Shown in pieces: positions 23,968 through 34,761 of a DNA stretch of 64,000 nucleotides. Origin of the DNA: Moniliella sp. 'wahieum' (lineage: Eukaryota > Basidiomycota > Moniliellomycetes > Moniliellales > Moniliellaceae); the NCBI GenBank assembly GCA_003971905.1, contig RSEE01000013.1, forward strand, positions 372,001 to 436,000, given 5' to 3'. The position numbers and the translations under genes were made by a program. The notes below the pieces were generated by a model. It saw only the letters and a program-made list of their open reading frames with translations. It did no database searches and was not told where the DNA came from. Positions within the stretch are counted from its first letter, which is position 1, and every line of letters begins with the position of its first letter.

Positions 23968-24055
23968 AGCCAACCAAATCACTCCAAACCAAACCAAACC
24001 AACCCAAAGCCAAGCCAAACCAAACCAAACCAAAGCAACGCAACGCAAACCAAGT
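23968..24055 (+). repeat. AACC-rich tandem repeat directly after the ADE2 stop
   Basis: Degenerate CAAAC/CAAACC units fill about 85 bases immediately after the ADE2 stop codon, almost without T on this strand. They would form the proximal 3' UTR. Confidence 0.75.
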
Positions 24056-24816
24056 ACATACAGGACAGATGCGGCTTTTCGGGACACGATGTTGTGCTTG
24101 TCTTCGTGATCAATATTTACTTGTCCTACTAGTGGGTGAAGAACGGTGAACTAATATGATCCACCAGTCAAATCGCATTTCTTGCATCGCACGTACTATG
24201 CTCGCCGTCCGAGTCCGCTTGCAGCGCTGGGATCTGTATCTGAACAAGAGAGGCAGGGTACCTGGTCAGCTGACGCCTGATTTAACGTAGTAGTGTAGCA
24301 CGTATTCCACAATCTGCTCGTGACCCCCCTCCGTGGGTCCTCGAGGGCACATCGCACTCGCACCTCCACCTTCTTGAGTCGGTCGAAACGGTGCGGAATC
24401 CGCATCCTGTGGCTACACTCCGCCTGGGGCGCAGGCGCGTCGCGAACAGTCGAACGTACGAATGGATAGGATGCACGAAAGAGACCGAGGAGAAAAGGAA
24501 CACTGTTGAATGGAATGTCGACTATAGTACCTGTAGTCCTCCCATCAATCAACCAATCAAAGTCCTCCACACCCATACCCCAATCGAATCGGAGCACCGT
24601 CGGCTCGAGACGCCCAGTCCCAGCCGCAGCGCACGCCGGCCCGTCGAGGACCATAAGTGCCAAGTGGCTAGTGACTGCGATGCCCGTGACGGTTTGTTCT
24701 GCTGGCTACGCCTGGGCTATCCTCTTGTCGCCCGCCAGGAGGGCGAGTGGTTAAGGAATGGCCTGTCGCTGGGGTGCACGGCTGGCAGTCAGCGTGTACT
24801 GGAGGGAGTAATGTGG

Positions 24817-24856
24817 ACTCAGACTGAGTACTCAGACTGAGTACTCAGACTGAGTA
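24817..24856. repeat. Three 13-bp palindromic tandem repeats (ACTCAGACTGAGT)
   Basis: The unit ACTCAGACTGAGT is itself a palindrome around its central base, and AGTACT forms at each junction. The array is followed at once by ATGCAT and AACGTT repeats. Confidence 0.85.
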
Positions 24857-24882
24857 CCGATGCACCGATGCAGATGCATAGG

Positions 24883-24925
24883 GTTGAACGTTGGTTGAAC
24901 GTTAAACGTTAAACGTTAACCGGTA
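24883..24925. repeat. AACGTT-centred repeat cluster
   Basis: GGTTGAACGTT occurs twice, followed by three TTAAACGTTAAAC-like copies ending in GTTAACCGGTAAC. The same core recurs at 10912, 30864, 30955-30995, 34075, 44656-44690 and 45095-45120. Confidence 0.85.
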
Positions 24926-25358
24926 ACCCTAGCCGGCCGCCAGGGTTTTGCCACTGTGGCACTGAGCGTCTGCGGCGTGGGGCGGGGCAGGGGGCGAGTG
25001 CAGCAGCCCAGTTGAGCTCAGCGCTCGGCTGCTCAGTCGCTCACTGAGCGTTTTTGTGTGACGGGTGACGCATGATGCATGAGGGTGGGCAACGCCACCC
25101 GCTTAGCGGAGCGCTTACTCGCTTACGCAGCAGCGGGCAGGCGGGCGCATGCGTGGCCGCGCGCCCCACTCGTCTACACTGGCTCCCCGCCGCCTGCTGG
25201 TGCGTCGGCTGGCCGACGTGTCGCCCGCCGCCTCGCCCGCCGCCTCGCCTCCGCCCCACCACTCGTGCTGCCTCTGCCCGCTGCCCGTCTCCCCTTCTGG
25301 TGCGTCCCCGCCCCCGCTCCCGTGTCCGCTGCCCCGCTGACCCCTCCGTCTGCCAGCC

Positions 25359-26159
25359 ATGTCCGCCCCCGCGAAGACTCTGTCTACCTCGCCAAGCTCG
25401 CCGAGCAGGCGGAGCGCTACGATGAGATGGTCGAGCAGATGAAGGCCGTTGCCTCCACCGACCAGGAACTCACCGTCGAGGAGCGCAACCTCCTCTCGGT
25501 TGCCTACAAAACGTTATTGGTGCCCGCCGTGCCTCGTGGCGCATTGCCTCCTCCATCGAGCAGAAGGAGGAGAGCAAGGGCAACGAGCACCATGTCGCCA
25601 TGATCAAGACCTACCGCGAGAAGATCGAGGCTGAGCTGGCCAAGATCTGCGAGGACATTCTTGCTGTGCTCGACAAGCACCTCATCCCCTCGGCCCAGTC
25701 GGGCGAGAGCAAAGTCTTCTATCACAAGATGAAGGGCGACTACTACCGCTACCTTGCCGAGTTTGCCACGGCGAGCGGAGGAAGGAAGCGGCCGACAAGT
25801 CGCTGGAGGCCTACCAAGCTGCCTCGGACGTTGCCGTGACCGACTTGCCGCCCACCCACCCCATCCGCCTCGGCCTGGCTCTCAACTTCTCGGTGTTCTA
25901 CTACGAGATTCTCAACTCGCCCGATCGCGCCTGCCACCTTGCCAAGCAGGCGTTTGATGATGCCATTGCCGAGCTCGACACGCTGTCGGAGGAGTCCTAC
26001 AAGGACTCGACGCTCATCATGCAGCTCTTGCGCGACAACCTTACCCTCTGGACTTCGGACATGCAGGAGAACGAGCAGCGGGCGCCCGAAGCTGAAGCCG
26101 CTCCTGCTCCAGAGGCCTCTGCCCCTGAAGAGGCACCCAAGCCCGAGGAGACGGCCTAA
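25359..26159 (+). CDS. BMH1: 14-3-3 protein
   Basis: Phosphoserine/threonine-binding adaptor dimer of the cytosol and nucleus, used in nutrient, checkpoint and morphogenesis signalling. The start is MSAP at 25359, then [39 protein letters not shown], the phosphopeptide pocket region [18 protein letters not shown], and the signatures [14 protein letters not shown] and [14 protein letters not shown] Glu/Ala/Pro-rich tail follows, ending KPEETA with TAA at 26157-26159. Length is about 260 residues, normal for the family. Three small indels (near 25370, 25510 and 25768) split the frame; each is a one- or two-base change. No intron is needed. Whether this is the only 14-3-3 gene cannot be told here. 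Confidence 0.95.
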
Positions 26160-27959
26160 GCCTCCGTTCATTCATCCCTTTTTTCTGCTTGATAACGGAT
26201 CTGGCCGGCATGCACCTTTCTTCACCTTCTCTTTTCCCTCTTGGCCGCAGTAGGGGGCGGGTGCACAGCCGCCCGTTCCTGGCCCCCTTGAGCCTCACTC
26301 TCCATGATCCTGTTGCTACAAAGCCACTTGTTTGTGTGTGCGTGTCCGTGTGTTTTTTTTCTAGTCCTCCTTGGGTTTTTGCCAGCCTGTTCCTCAGGTG
26401 TCTCTCTGGATGAATCGGTGAGCATGAGAACCACTCGAGCCATCCAGACCAGCCCCCAGGATTGATGCGCTGCTTCCCTAGCACGGACCCCCCCTCATCC
26501 TTACCCAGCCCTTCTCAGTCTTCATAGTTATCAGCTCCCATTCGCCATCCCGTTGTGAACTCCGATGGCTCAGATCTACCACTTCGCCGCCCGGTGCGGC
26601 CGTGCGGCCTAGCGCGACGCGCCGTTCGATAAAGCCATCAGCTGGACTCCAAAAACCCCAGGTCGAGGCTGCCGTCTTGGAGGGGAAGTAGAGTCAGGCA
26701 GTCGCAAAAGGGGGTGGGGGGAGCGAGGTTGGATGCGGACCAGAGTATCCAAGCACCTAACGACAGAGGGCCAGCAGCATGACCACCAGTACAAACCAGC
26801 CCGAACCCGCACGAACAGCGTGAACAATCACAGTACGAACACTGGTCGTACCCCGGCGTTCTGGCCCACACACTGCGGAGGGATGCTACAGCCCTTCGCT
26901 GCCCTGGTGAGCAGCAAGGTTGCGTCGATGGGCGGTTGGCGCACTTGTCTGCTGGGTGTTGCTGTTCTGCCCGGACGGGAGGCGAGGATTGGTGCCCGTG
27001 CTCGGCCGTGCTTGCCGTGCCATCGGTAGCTGCACCCCAACGCCAGGGGGTCGTACTACCGCGCCATGGCTATGGCTCCTTCTTGTGCCCGAGGGTGCAC
27101 TGTATGTGCACTGCACAGTCAAGGTGGGGTATAGGCGCGGAGAAGGGGGCAGGAGCGAACGAGAAGATGAGGGTGTTGCACCCGCAGCAAACGTCTGCAT
27201 CAGGGTAAAACAAAGGGCCGACATCAGGTACTGTATACGCACCCCTGCCAACTGGCAGAGCAAAGAGCTCCAGCTCCATCAAGGGGGAGAACCCCCCTCC
27301 TCCTCCCTAACGCTGTGCATGGGATGCCCGAGGGATCAAAGGGTGACCACCAAGGAAGTACTATATACCACCCCGCACGACAAGCATCTCTTTGCATCTC
27401 CCGTGCCGGTTCCACGCGCTCGCATCTACCTTCCTCGTGCGTCGGGATCGCTATGGCCAAACGTCCCACGCTCAACATCACTCTAACACACGTTTTGGCG
27501 CTCAACGAGTTGCCGCAAAACGAGCACCTACCTTAACGCCATAGCCAGCGTGGTTGTCGCAGGCCCATATGCATTACAAGGAGACGGTGAGGTGTGGGCG
27601 GAGGACAGGGTAGGGTAGCGGTAGATCTTAGATCTACATCATACTAGAAGAAGGAAAGAGCTCGTGTAAAAAGCGGCGGGGGTCAAGACTACGGGCCGGG
27701 CAGGGACAGGGACAAGCAAAAAGAAAAGGCGGGACCAAAGGGAGACAACATAGGGCCCAACCGAGTCCCAAAGGGAAATCGGTTCCGCAAGCTCGGCACT
27801 CAACGGTCCAACGTGCTCAGCACGCAGGCCAGCCAGCAAGAAGCGAAACAAAACCGGAATAAGAACTGTCTGCGATCGCGGGTAAAAAAATGGTGGGATC
27901 AAGATTGAGAACAGGAACAGGAAAAGAAAACAGGAACAAAAACAAGAGCAGGAGGAGCG
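26160..27959. other. Intergenic, convergent, no supported gene
   Basis: This 1.8-kb gap lies between the ends of the 14-3-3 gene and the minus-strand RNA-binding gene. Open frames such as 26920-27486 show no conserved motif. Nothing else was recognised. Confidence 0.35.
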
Positions 27960-29625
27960 TCATCGTGGGTCGTTGGCAGGGTGGGCATCATGGGGGGTAT
28001 GGGACGAAACGGGCAAGGTGGGCGGGCCAGGAGATCGGCGCGGGGACGGTACATGCCCAAGGACAGGTCTCCCATGGGCAACGCGATGGGATTGATCATA
28101 CTGCGGCGGATGATGATGACTTGCGCTGCTCCGCCCCAACACATTGTAGGAGCGCATCGAGGCCAATCGGCTTGCGTGCTGAGCATCTCGGGCACCTGGG
28201 GCAGCGGATCGGGGGTTGTGCGGACCCGCGGGGACAGCTCGTCCGAGTCCCTTGACTGTTCAAAGCAAATGGCAGGCCGGACCTATACAAAACGATCGCT
28301 GGGTCAGTCCTACAGCACCAAGATAGCAAGTGCGATCAAGACAACGTACCAAAGCCAAAGGCTCTATCTTGCTCACTACCGCACACCGTTCTTCGCCCTG
28401 CCCGATCGAGTAGTGATACAGACCAAGACGCTGAGCGACGAGGTACACTTGGCGCCGTTCGGCCGGCGTGAGTGACTTGGAGAATGTCAATTCGTCCCGC
28501 AGCCGGTCATCCCGAAAAGGAGGACACGGGGTAAATGTCGAGCGTGATGGGGTTGTTGAGATTGAGTTCGTCCCGGGGTACCTTATCGCACGCGCTGGGG
28601 AACTGCTCCGTTCCGATCAAAGGCGGGAAAAAGGTGCCGCTCATAGGAGTGGTGGGGGAGGCGACGCTAGCCGAAGAGGGTGTCGGAGGTGCCGAACCGT
28701 CCTGGACCGACGAGACGACCGACTGCAAACGACGATGCCGCTCGCGTTGCTTCTCGATCTGGAGCGATTGCATTCGCTTGAGTGCTTTGGCCTTCTCGAT
28801 CCGCTCCCTTTCTCCCTGCTGCAGCACGCGTTTGTGCTCGCGCGCAGCTTGCGACCGGAAACGTCAAACCCATTCAGAGCGGCCACCGCTTGGTCCGCGT
28901 CCTCGGCAGCATGGAAATTGGCAAAGGCCAGCCCACGGAACTGACCTTGGTCGTAGTGGTAGTTGAACGCATAGGGCAATGGCAGATCCAGCTCGGCCAT
29001 CAACGAAGTGAGAGCTCCTGGGGCAAGCTAAAGGGGATGTTCTTAATCACGATCGCGTTGGGAATCACGTCGGTCGGCTCCGGAGCCGGTGGAAGGGGAG
29101 CAGAATAGGAAGGCGATGCCAGCTGCCCCGGTATTGGCGGAGACCCTTGGAAGCGGCTGGGGCAGGCCCGTTCGAGAGGGGTGCGGGGCGAGGGGGGCGA
29201 CGTAGTTCGTGCGTATCGGGGCCGGCGCCCACATCGAACCGCGGGAAGCGGGGGCGGTGGAAGGAGGAGAGGGGAACGCCGTCGCTGAAGATGGGGATGG
29301 AGCGGGGACGGGAGATGTACGAGACGGAGGCGAACCCGTCCGTGTGCTGCTGCTGCAGCGGGGGCCGAGGGAGGGAGAAAGACTGGGGTGGACATGAGGG
29401 GTCGGTAGAAGAGGGGAGGTCGTCGGCGTGGCCGTTGTCGTAGCTCGTGGAAGTCGTCGTGGTCGTAAGGGGGGGGGGGGGGAAGGGCAGGGCAGACGGC
29501 CACAGCAGCAGCACAGCAGCAGGATGTGGTGGGCGAAAGCGAAAGGCAGGGTTGGCAGACAGCTGGTGAGTGTGGGAGTTGGAGCAGGATGGAACCGATG
29601 CGCGGTGCACCGAATAAGCTTTCAC
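27960..29625 (-). CDS. PIN4: RRM/R3H RNA-binding protein, PIN4/CIP1-like
   Basis: Fungal cell-cycle and stress RNA-binding protein. The N-terminus has GFASVSYISRPRSIPIF after a low-complexity Pro/Gln stretch. The RRM spans about 29070-28850: RNP2 is AIVIKNIPF, RNP1 is QFRGLAFANF, and the domain closes with GFDVSGRKLR. A basic helix (ERIEKAKALKRMQSLQIEKQ) follows, then an R3H-like segment (ERRQVYLVAQRLGLYHYS, with Tyr where the R3H His usually stands). An intron is likely near 28366 to 28281 (GTAGTG..TAG on the minus strand). The C-terminal tail is disordered and Pro/His-rich, ending near 27960 in the frame I prefer (other frames stop at 27899). Frame breaks occur near 29090, 28830 and 28510. 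The start at 29625 is tentative; the RRM identity is sure, the PIN4 name likely. Confidence 0.75.
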
Positions 29626-31802
29626 AGGCCCTCAGGCTCCGTGCCTCAGTCCTCAGTACAGTGCCGCAGTGAATCAGCGCACCATGTCGACAGCTCGACG
29701 CAGCAGGAGCCGCACCGTGCGGACGCTCCCCCCGTGCGGGGGCAGGGGCTTCCTTGGCGGCGGCAGGGGGCCGGTGTGGAAGCCCCTGGCGATTGCGTTC
29801 TGCCCTGTGACTGCCTGCTGCTGCCCTGATGCCGAATTCGCTGCTGCTGCTGCTCGGCTGCCCCACCCGCGGCGCTGCAGCGGGGCAGTCCCCCCGAGCG
29901 CCCCCAGCCCCTGGCATGGTCACTGAGTACTGACTACGCTGAGCGGTGACCGGTGAGTACCTGAGTACTCCGACTCAATCCGAAGCTTGAAGTATAGCTT
30001 GTCTCAGCGCCTCCCGCCCTCGACCATCTCCGCCCCAAAGGGGCGGCCAAGGCGAATACTGCAATGGTCGTGCCCTCAGGACTTGTATACACTCACCAGG
30101 CCTCAGTACCAATACGGGTACGCTCAGTCTGGCCACCTGATGGGTACGGGGCTGCGGCTTCCGTCTACAGCTTGAGATGGCATTGACGGCAAACGTCCAC
30201 GTTCTCCGCGGCCGTGGCACTGTTTTGTACCTTAAAAGGCTTGAAGCTAGAGTACTGAATACACGGAGTCCTGAGCTCGGGCTCACGTCTCGGACTGAGC
30301 ACCAGGTGCTGGGTAATACTTGGGCCATGCAACGCCATGGTGCATGGACCGAGCGCCGAGGACCTGTTTGCAGGTCACCTGATCACCTGCATTGTCGATC
30401 CTGGATATACTACGGGCAGATGGGCCGACAGAGAATGGCAGAGCTGAGTCCCATATCCCAGCTGGCACAGAGGAAAAATGAGGGGAAAGGGCGGAGTGGG
30501 GCCTGAGCTCCAGTCCAGGGGGGCACCAGGGCCTACCCTACCTGGGCCTATACTCAGATCTCAGAGCTCAACAGACGGAGAGTGCTAGTGTCGGTCCTGC
30601 TGCGCTTGCCGGTGCTCCTGGCGATGGTCAGGTTGAGCCGGAGGCTTGGGGGGGATGACCGATCGATGGTCAAGTTGAGACTGGATACTGATGGATGAAG
30701 CCATGAAGTGGAGCAAAGCTTGAAGAAAGAGGAGCTGTCGAGAAAGAGTCGGCAGAGAGAAACGCAGTGGCGTGACCTGGTGCGAGAATGTGGCATGCTG
30801 CCAAGTGGCGCGCGCGTGACAGCGTGTGATGTTGCATGTGATACGTGATGTGCGATACAGGTGATGTTGAACGTTGAGGCCTTGAGGCACGCAGGCGGCG
30901 GTGGTGGCGTGGTTGATACGTTGATACGGAGAGCGGGGAACATGAACATTAAAAAAACGTTGAACGTTGAACGTTCGTTGAACGTTGAACTTGAACTTGG
31001 ATGCGGTGGATGACGTTGGTGGTGGATGATGCTGATGGTGATGCATGTGTGGCATGTGGCCAGGGAGATGGGTGGGGGCTGATCGAACTGATCGATGAGC
31101 GCAGGGCTGAGCAGGGGTGTGATGGGTGTGATGTGCGCCGATGGATGGCTCGGGGCGGTGGATACACGACCACAGGCAGGGGCTGGCCCAGGTGGCCCAG
31201 GCACCGCAGATAGCAGCGCCCGCCAGCAGCCAGCCAGGCCACCCACGCGGCCGCAAGCACGGCATGTCCGGCATGGCACTGGCCCTCGGGCTTTCTGATC
31301 TCAGCCATCGGCCACCGGCCACCTGCATGCTGCCCCCCTGCTGCGGCCGACTGCGGCCTGCTGCCCCTCTTCCTGCCAGCCAAATGCAAGGGCACATGGC
31401 CACCCAGCCCAGCGCCCGCACCGCGCCAGTGCACCGTCCGTGCTCGCACCCCAGCACAGGCGCGCTGGCGAGCGCCGCGCCGAAGCGAGCGACCCGGCGC
31501 AGCGCAGAGCTGCGGCCACGCGGCTGCGGCCGACTAGCACTGGGCCCACGCTGAGGCTGAGCGCTGAGCGCTAGCTGACCAGCTGAGACTGGACCAGCGC
31601 ACACGCTGGCTCGCGCCCCGCCTGCTCGTGCCTCGCTGGGCACCAGGCGCATCACTCTCCTCGTCACGCGTCACACCACCCTGCCCTCGCCCGCCACCAT
31701 CTTCCCCATCCGCTTGCCTCCCCTCCTTCCTGCTGCTGCTGCTGCTGCTGCTGCCTCCCCCGCCCCCCCGCCCCCCCCGCCGCGCCCACCCCATCCGGCA
31801 CC
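29626..31802. other. Divergent intergenic region with many short repeats
   Basis: This 2.2-kb region lies between two divergent genes. It holds AGTACT-centred repeats (29923-29975), AAGCTT repeats (29983-30005, 30235-30255) and an AACGTT cluster (30954-31000). Its long plus- and minus-strand open frames around 30554-31667 look like by-products of GC-rich DNA, without conserved motifs. Confidence 0.4.
30954..31000. repeat. AACGTT-centred repeat cluster
   Basis: Four AACGTT cores within 35 bases, each flanked by TTGAA/GAAC, followed by two TTGAACTT-like copies. Confidence 0.85.
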
Positions 31803-33420
31803 ATGCCGCTGCCTGCGCTCGCGGATGTCTTCCACCGCAGCCGCCCTGCCCGCCATGCCACGCCGACCCAACAAACACCGATGTCGAGAACCATGCTGCC
31901 GCCTCTCCCGCCATCCCCGTCCCGCGCTCGGCAGCAACAACCCGTACCACCCCATCGCCTCTCCACCTCTGTGCCTGCCGGTGCTTCTGACCTCCCCCGC
32001 CCCCCCGCCACCCCACCGGCGACAGCATCTTGGCCAGCCACCGCTTGGGTCGCACTGTCACCGAGCTCCTCACCCCCGATCGCCCCATCGCCCCTCCCCC
32101 TGGCCATTGGGACAGCATCAAGCACGTCATCTTCTGTAGCTGGCTCAACCTCCTCCTCCTTTGCATCCCCATCTCCTGGGCCCTCCACTTTGTCTTTGAC
32201 TCCCAGGACAAGGGCCTGCCGGATACCGACTCGACAAAGAAGAACCATGGCATCGCTGTCTTTGTCGTTTCTTTCTTGGCCATCATACCCCTGGCACAGC
32301 TCTTGTCGTTTGGAACCGAGGAGATTGCGCTCCGCGTTGGTGACACACTTGGTGGTTTGATCAACGCCACCTTGGCAACGCTGTTGAACTCATCACGGCC
32401 ATCATTGCCCTATTTCAGTGCCAGCTGGGCATTGTCCAAACATCGCTCGTGGGAAGTGTGTTGTCCAACCTGCTGCTTGTACTGGGTATGTGCTTCTTTG
32501 CCGGTGGCATCAAGTACAAAGAGCAACGCTTCCACTCCACCGCCGCCCAGCTCAACTCGAGTCTGCTTGTCATGGCTACCCTGTCTGTCCTAACTCCAGC
32601 TGGATACCATGCCATCCTAGGCCCCAACATCCCCGATCCCTCTGAACGCCCCAAGGTACTGCAGTTTTCTCGTGGTCAGCGTAATTCTCCTTACCGTCTA
32701 CATTGCCTACCTCTTTTTCACCCTCTCTTCGCACAAGTACATGTTCGAAGCGGGCTTCTCCCCTGAAACCGATTCGACGCTCGTCGGTTCCGAGTACCGT
32801 CCAAAAAAATCGTCGAGGGAGAAGGTGAGTCGCACGCTCACAACGCCCCGCTCGCTTCTGTCATGCATGACCCAGGCGAGGACGAGGACGAGGAGACGCC
32901 CCAAATATCCGCTTGGGTTGCATTCGGCACACTCTGCGTTTCAACAGCCTTGGTGGGAGTAACTTGCGAGTGGCTCGTCGACTCGATCGATGCGGTGGCT
33001 GCGTCAGGCGCCTCCCGCACCTGGATTGGGCTCATTATTCTGCCCATCGTTTCGAACGCGACGGAACATGTGACCGCCGTGACTGTGGCAGTCAAAAACA
33101 AAATGGACCTCTCCATGGGCGTGGCTGTTGGTTCCTCGATCCAGATCTCCATTTTCGTCATCCCTCTGTGTGTGGTGATTGCATGGTGCGGGGACAAACC
33201 TCTGAGCCTTCTCTTTGATCCCTTTGTTTCCATCTTCCTCTTCCTCTCGGTTCTGATTGTCAACTCGGCCATTTCGGACGGAAGGGCGAATTGGTTATCG
33301 GGGTACATCCTCATGTGCTGCTGGGTCATTGCCGCGGTCGTCTTTTGGTATGTACCCGACAACACGGATAATTATGGACTCTTTCCCGACTCGGGCCCTT
33401 TGTCGGTGTGCCACCACTAG
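31803..33420 (+). CDS. VCX1: Vacuolar Ca2+/H+ exchanger (CaCA family, CAX type)
   Basis: Antiporter that drives calcium into the vacuole using the proton gradient. After a Pro/Ser-rich N-terminus come HWDSIKHVIFCSWLNLLLLC, VVSFLAIIPLAQLLSFGTEE and the first alpha repeat GGLINATLGNAVELITAIIA (one base missing near 32371), then QTSLVGSVLSNLLLVLGM. An acidic loop of His, Glu and Asp follows (HDPGEDEDEE), then the second alpha repeat LPIVSNATEHVTAVTVAVKN and GVAVGSSIQISIFVIP. Eleven or so membrane segments can be counted. The N-terminal start is uncertain: 31803 is the first good ATG but needs a frame change near 32020, and a start near 32030 is possible. Further indels lie near 32655 and 32808. 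The stop TAG is at 33418-33420. Confidence 0.88.
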
Positions 33421-34761
33421 CGCCCTCGGAACAACTCCAGCGCTGGTGTGGCTATTCTTCAAGGACAATTTATTCAATGGACACTGGTGGTGGGTGGATT
33501 CGCCTCCTTTGGGGGCCCACCTCCCTCCCTCTCTTTCGTCTGGTGGAAACTTCGCTTGCATTTGTTCTTACCCTTGCGTTTCCATACGCCCCCTTCTGCG
33601 GACCTTTTCTTATCTGTAATTGTACATTTCCCTCTCCCTCGTTTTCTGCATCTGCCCTCGGTGCACAAACAGAAGACGATCTATACCTACTGCTGCATTG
33701 CTCCTTTCCTGGCAAATTCAACGAACAAGGTGAGGGGCACATATGCCGTTTCTTCACCTTCCTTGGGTCATACGGTCATTCTGCATGCATTATGCGTTTT
33801 CACATCAAAGCGTGCACATATCCCCTTTCAGCGCCCCAGACCTCTTACACCGTAAGCCTCAGGACGATTGCGCGCCGGGACAAGGATCCCTGCCCCGTTG
33901 ATCCGAATGCATAATCCATGGCCCACAGATGAAAATGGGAGGCGCGTTCCCGCATATATACGGTTGTATATGTCGCCGGCAGGGGGAGTGATGTAGCGTG
34001 GCAGTTGGCACAAGATAACGGAAACCCACTGGGTGCACAGGCGCACGGACCAAAAGCCAAGAAGTAGGAGGGCGGTTGAACGTTGAACAGGCCAGGCCTG
34101 GGCTGGAGGAGGCTGGAGGGCGTACATACATATCAGCTGCAGGCCTGCAATCATGGATCAGATCTCAGATCTAGGGCCGGCCTGCTGCTTCGGTCTGCTT
34201 GGTTCTGTGAAAGAAAGGAGACGGTGTAGTGCGCCCTCTTCGGACGAGGCCGATGAGGCCATGAGAGTGGGGCAAAAAGCACGCCGGCAAAGCTTAACAA
34301 CGCGGTGGGGGGGGGGCGGTGAGAGGTACTGAGAGACACTGGGGCCCGAGGCCTGAGGGAGGCCTCTGCGAATTGGAATGGGCACGCCTCGCCTCCCCTG
34401 GTTGGTATTACTTACAACTGGGGTAGCCGAGTGTGTGCCCCCAAACAGAAGAGAAGAGTCAGCTGACTTGGTCTCTTTCACTCACGCCAAGTCGCAAGTG
34501 TGAGCCAATTATTGATTACCCCGCCCGCGTTCAGAAAAAAAGTGGCGCTTTTGGGACCGCACTAGTGGGGTGTCCTTATGTCCTTTGGCGTTAGGCCTGT
34601 GCGGCGGGTGACCAGCCCGTCGGTTACCCCGCCTTGGAGATTGAGCTCGGTGTGGCGTTTAATGTTTTTAATCCCACACCCCGCTCATCACGTCCTCCTT
34701 CACCACTACCACACCACCACACCACCATCACCATCACCAGCAATACCCCTTTCCCACACGC
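33421..34761. other. Intergenic, no supported gene
   Basis: Nothing conserved is seen. One GGTTGAACGTTGAAC repeat lies at about 34073-34088 and a G10 run near 34308. The segment at 34690-34740 is a CAC/CCA-rich repeat before the next gene. Confidence 0.35.

Larger units (their letters stand above)
24056..25358. other. Intergenic with several short repeat families
   Basis: No supported gene. An open minus-strand frame at 24196-24663 (155 residues) shows no recognisable family. Repeats at 24817-24856 and 24883-24925 are listed separately. The last 300 bases are C/T-rich and precede the 14-3-3 gene. Confidence 0.4.

Noticed and set aside
24196-24663. 155-residue minus-strand open frame
   Set aside because: No family resemblance, no neighbouring exon signals, and GC-rich DNA gives many such frames.
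24883-24925. Telomere-like or internal telomere repeats
   Set aside because: The GGTTGAACGTT units are palindrome-centred and lack a TTAGGG-type G-rich strand.
30554-31667. Long minus-strand frames upstream of VCX1
   Set aside because: Composition-driven frames that overlap on both strands, with no conserved motifs.
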